DNA from: Acridotheres tristis
Taxonomy: Eukaryota > Chordata > Aves > Passeriformes > Sturnidae
Direction: 5' to 3'
Assembly (NCBI GenBank): GCA_037013685.1
Contig: CM072899.1
Span: 6,552,479-6,616,478 of the forward strand
DNA length: 64,000 nucleotides
In this document: piece after piece, positions 62,400-64,000 of the stretch
How positions within the stretch are numbered: the first letter of the stretch is position 1
Layout: each line of letters starts with the position of its first letter
Made by a program: the position numbers and the translations under genes
The notes under the pieces: generated by a model
The model's database searches: none
Told to the model about the DNA's origin: nothing
The model's input: only the letters and a program-made list of their open reading frames with translations

Positions 62400-62788
62400 C
62401 CCAGCTGCTGGAGAAGCTCAGCGAGTACGAGATCGTGACTCCTACCCGAGTGAATGAGTTCGGTGAGCCCTTCCCCACCGATGTCCACTTCAGGCGGCGC
62501 CGGCGGAGCACCAGTGCTGCCCCCGACGCCTGGACGGCGGCCGCCGCCGCCTCCCCGAAGGCACACTACAGGCTGTCCGCCTTCGGGCAGCAGTTCTTCT
62601 TCAACCTGACGGCCAGCTCGGCCTTCATCGCCCCGCTCTTCACCGTCAGCTTCCTGGGAGAGCCCGCCGCAGACCAGCGGCGCCTCTACGCCGAGGCGGC
62701 CGACGCCGATGTGAAGCACTGCTTCTACCGGGGGCACGTCAACGCCCGGCCTCGGCTCACCGCCGTTATCAGCCTCTGCTCCGGGATG
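62400..62788 (+). CDS. ADAMTS9: ADAMTS9 exon 2 (N-terminal propeptide)
   Basis: Encodes residues 32-161 of the ADAMTS9 propeptide. Motifs seen in order are [11 protein letters not shown] (34-44), [10 protein letters not shown] (53-62), a polybasic RRRRR (63-67) at the position of the human Arg74 furin-type site, an alanine-rich linker (71-82), [12 protein letters not shown] (86-97), an N-glycosylation sequon NLT (100-102), [11 protein letters not shown] (108-118), HCFYRGHVN (138-146) and AVISLCSGM (153-161). Cysteines 139 and 158 match the conserved propeptide pair. These agree with human ADAMTS9 from memory; ADAMTS20 and the other paralogues fit less well. The exon ends in phase 0 with donor atg|gtgaga. 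The propeptide keeps the enzyme latent and helps folding and secretion. Confidence 0.92.
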
Positions 62789-63966
62789 GTGAGACCCGCG
62801 CCCCGGCCGCCGGCCCGGCCCCGCCCCGCGGAGGGCCAGGGGCGGAAGCGAGGAGAAGGAGGAGGAGGAGGAGGAGCGGGATGAGGGTGGGCGGACCGGC
62901 TGAGCAGCGGGGCCCGCCCGTTCCCTCGCCGCGGGGGTGGCTCCGGCCCGCCCCGACCGGGGGTTTCTCCCACGCCGCTCTTAACCGGCCGCGTTCCGGG
63001 ATGCTCCGGTCCTGCTCCGCGGGTTGTGGGGGGGGAAAAAATGCGGTCCGCTGAAACCCAGGCGGGCGGTGTGCGAGCCAGACCCGGGCACGGATCCCCG
63101 AGGATGCCGGTGAGGGCTGGCTGCGGGCTTACCACCAGCGCTGGCCCCGGAGCCACCCAGCACCCCGGACCAGGGGCATGTCCCGGACCCTGGTACTCCA
63201 GCTGGGTGCCCTTCGGTGCAGGGATGTTGGCACCGGGATGAACAGAAGCTCCTAAAAGAGCTGACTCTTCTGTCTCTCCTGGTGCCTTTCAGTCCCATGG
63301 CGTGCCGGTCCTAGGGGTTCCCCGGAGGTTTCTGCTGGCTTCATTCAGTCCAGGAATTCCTCTGGGCACATGTGTGTGTGCCTTCGCTCCCGGGTACTGG
63401 CCATGGATCCTAGTATGGGATGGCTACGGAATGTTTTGGCTTGAATTTTTTTCATTTACTCTCCAAATATCTGCATTCATGGTTGTATGCAACTAGGAGT
63501 GGTGATGCCTTCTCATAAGCAGAGATTTCACTAGCTGGACACCGTCCTCTGGTCCTTATGTGTGGGTTAAAAGCCTGTCCCAGGGAGAGGTGCTGTGTGA
63601 AATCAGCATATGATAGGGTTGCACTGGGGCCTCCAGCACCACCATCACCCTTTGGGCAGGACTTGCCCAAAGTCTTGTCTTGTTAACGTCACTGGCATAA
63701 GGACAGGGTCTGGCAGATGTGCCCCTCTTGTGCTCCTTGCCTGTGGGTTAGTAATTAGCCTTCTGTAAGCACCAGTGGGATGGCTATGCAGCCCAGGGTG
63801 GGTGCAAGCAGTGTGACCAAAGCTGGAGCTCCAGCCAGTGCCTTCACAGGGGTTACCACAGAAGTTGGCACACCTCCCTCATTAACTGCTCGCTTTGTGG
63901 GGTAGTGCTGCTAGGTGGCTTGTTATCTTGCAAAGCTGACCTGTTCCTCTCTCTGGTCCCTCTCAG
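62789..63966 (+). other. ADAMTS9: ADAMTS9 intron 2 (1178 bp)
   Basis: Begins gtgaga and ends ctctctggtccctctcag, a good polypyrimidine tract and acceptor. Its first 400 bases are still CpG-island DNA and contain a (gga)n run at 62858-62876; the remainder is ordinary sequence. Open frames inside it (for example 62725-63156, minus) are GC-rich artefacts. Confidence 0.85.
62858..62876 (+). repeat. (GGA)n microsatellite in intron 2
   Basis: Six tandem gga units, shortly after the exon 2 donor site. Confidence 0.9.
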
Positions 63967-64000
63967 CTAGGCACATTCAAGTCTGATGATGGGGACTATT
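63967..64000 (+). CDS. ADAMTS9: ADAMTS9 exon 3, first 34 bases (runs off the window)
   Basis: Follows an acceptor ending tctcag and continues exon 2 in phase 0. It encodes LGTFKSDDGDY (residues 162-172) plus one base. This corresponds to human LGTF-S-DGDYF directly after CSGM, so both the gene identity and the junction are well supported. The rest of this exon and all downstream domains lie outside the window. Confidence 0.9.

Larger units (their letters stand above)
61560..63200 (+). promoter_or_regulatory. CpG island covering ADAMTS9 promoter, exons 1-2 and start of intron 2
   Basis: GC content and CpG density rise sharply near 61560 and fall again near 63200. The island covers the presumed promoter and 5' leader, exon 1, the short intron 1, exon 2 and the first part of intron 2. 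Its leader part contains a (ggcg)n run (61895-61919), tandem cggtccc/cggtcc units (61935-61971) and a purine tract (62077-62169). TATA-like words (ggattttaaag at 61598, cttttta at 61814) are weak, so a dispersed CpG-type promoter is likelier. The transcription start cannot be fixed from sequence. Confidence 0.85.

Noticed and set aside
62117..62737. Minus-strand 206-codon frame opposite exon 2
   Set aside because: Shadow of the real exon: the plus strand shows clear ADAMTS9 homology and correct splice phases.
1..64000. CRISPR arrays, tRNA/rRNA genes, bacterial operons or phage modules
   Set aside because: None seen. CR1 fragments, a songbird-type LTR and spliced ADAMTS9 exons show this is bird nuclear DNA.

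Overview
The window looks like nuclear DNA from a bird, most likely a songbird. Three things point there. Antisense CR1 LINE 3' ends are present (about 14011, 33366 and 34236). A 418-bp solo LTR at 49209-49626 matches, from memory, a repeat abundant in passerine genomes. The gene at the right edge has vertebrate exon/intron structure. No prokaryotic operons, phage genes, CRISPR arrays, tRNA or rRNA genes were seen.

The only protein-coding gene I can support is the 5' end of ADAMTS9, on the + strand at the right edge. It sits in a CpG island that starts near 61560. Exon 1 (62199-62292) carries the start codon and signal peptide. A 107-bp intron follows, then exon 2 (62400-62788) with most of the N-terminal propeptide, a 1178-bp intron, and the first 34 bases of exon 3 (63967-64000), where the window ends. 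The three pieces join in frame to 172 complete codons, all in the signal peptide and propeptide. The catalytic, disintegrin, thrombospondin-repeat and GON domains lie beyond the window.

Positions 1 to about 61550 are a gene desert. Every open frame there is short, unspliced and unlike any family I recognise, and most of the DNA is AT-rich and CpG-poor. In mammals the upstream side of ADAMTS9 is a long intergenic interval toward MAGI1, crossed by the antisense lncRNA ADAMTS9-AS2, so this stretch probably corresponds to that regulatory desert. It holds a few old retroelement remnants, simple repeats, several AT-rich segments that look like conserved noncoding elements, a CpG-rich block at about 35700-36800 far from any recognised promoter, an RFX-type X-box at 36460-36473, and a perfect 13-bp-arm inverted repeat at 44996-45027.

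I did not find a previously undescribed system. The most useful leads are the orphan CpG-rich block with its adjacent X-box, the upstream ORFs in the ADAMTS9 leader, the solo LTR, and two minus-strand open frames (15411-15749 and 50017-50220) whose translations look more protein-like than the rest. Statements about conservation, repeat family and regulation are judgements from reading and memory; no alignment was run.
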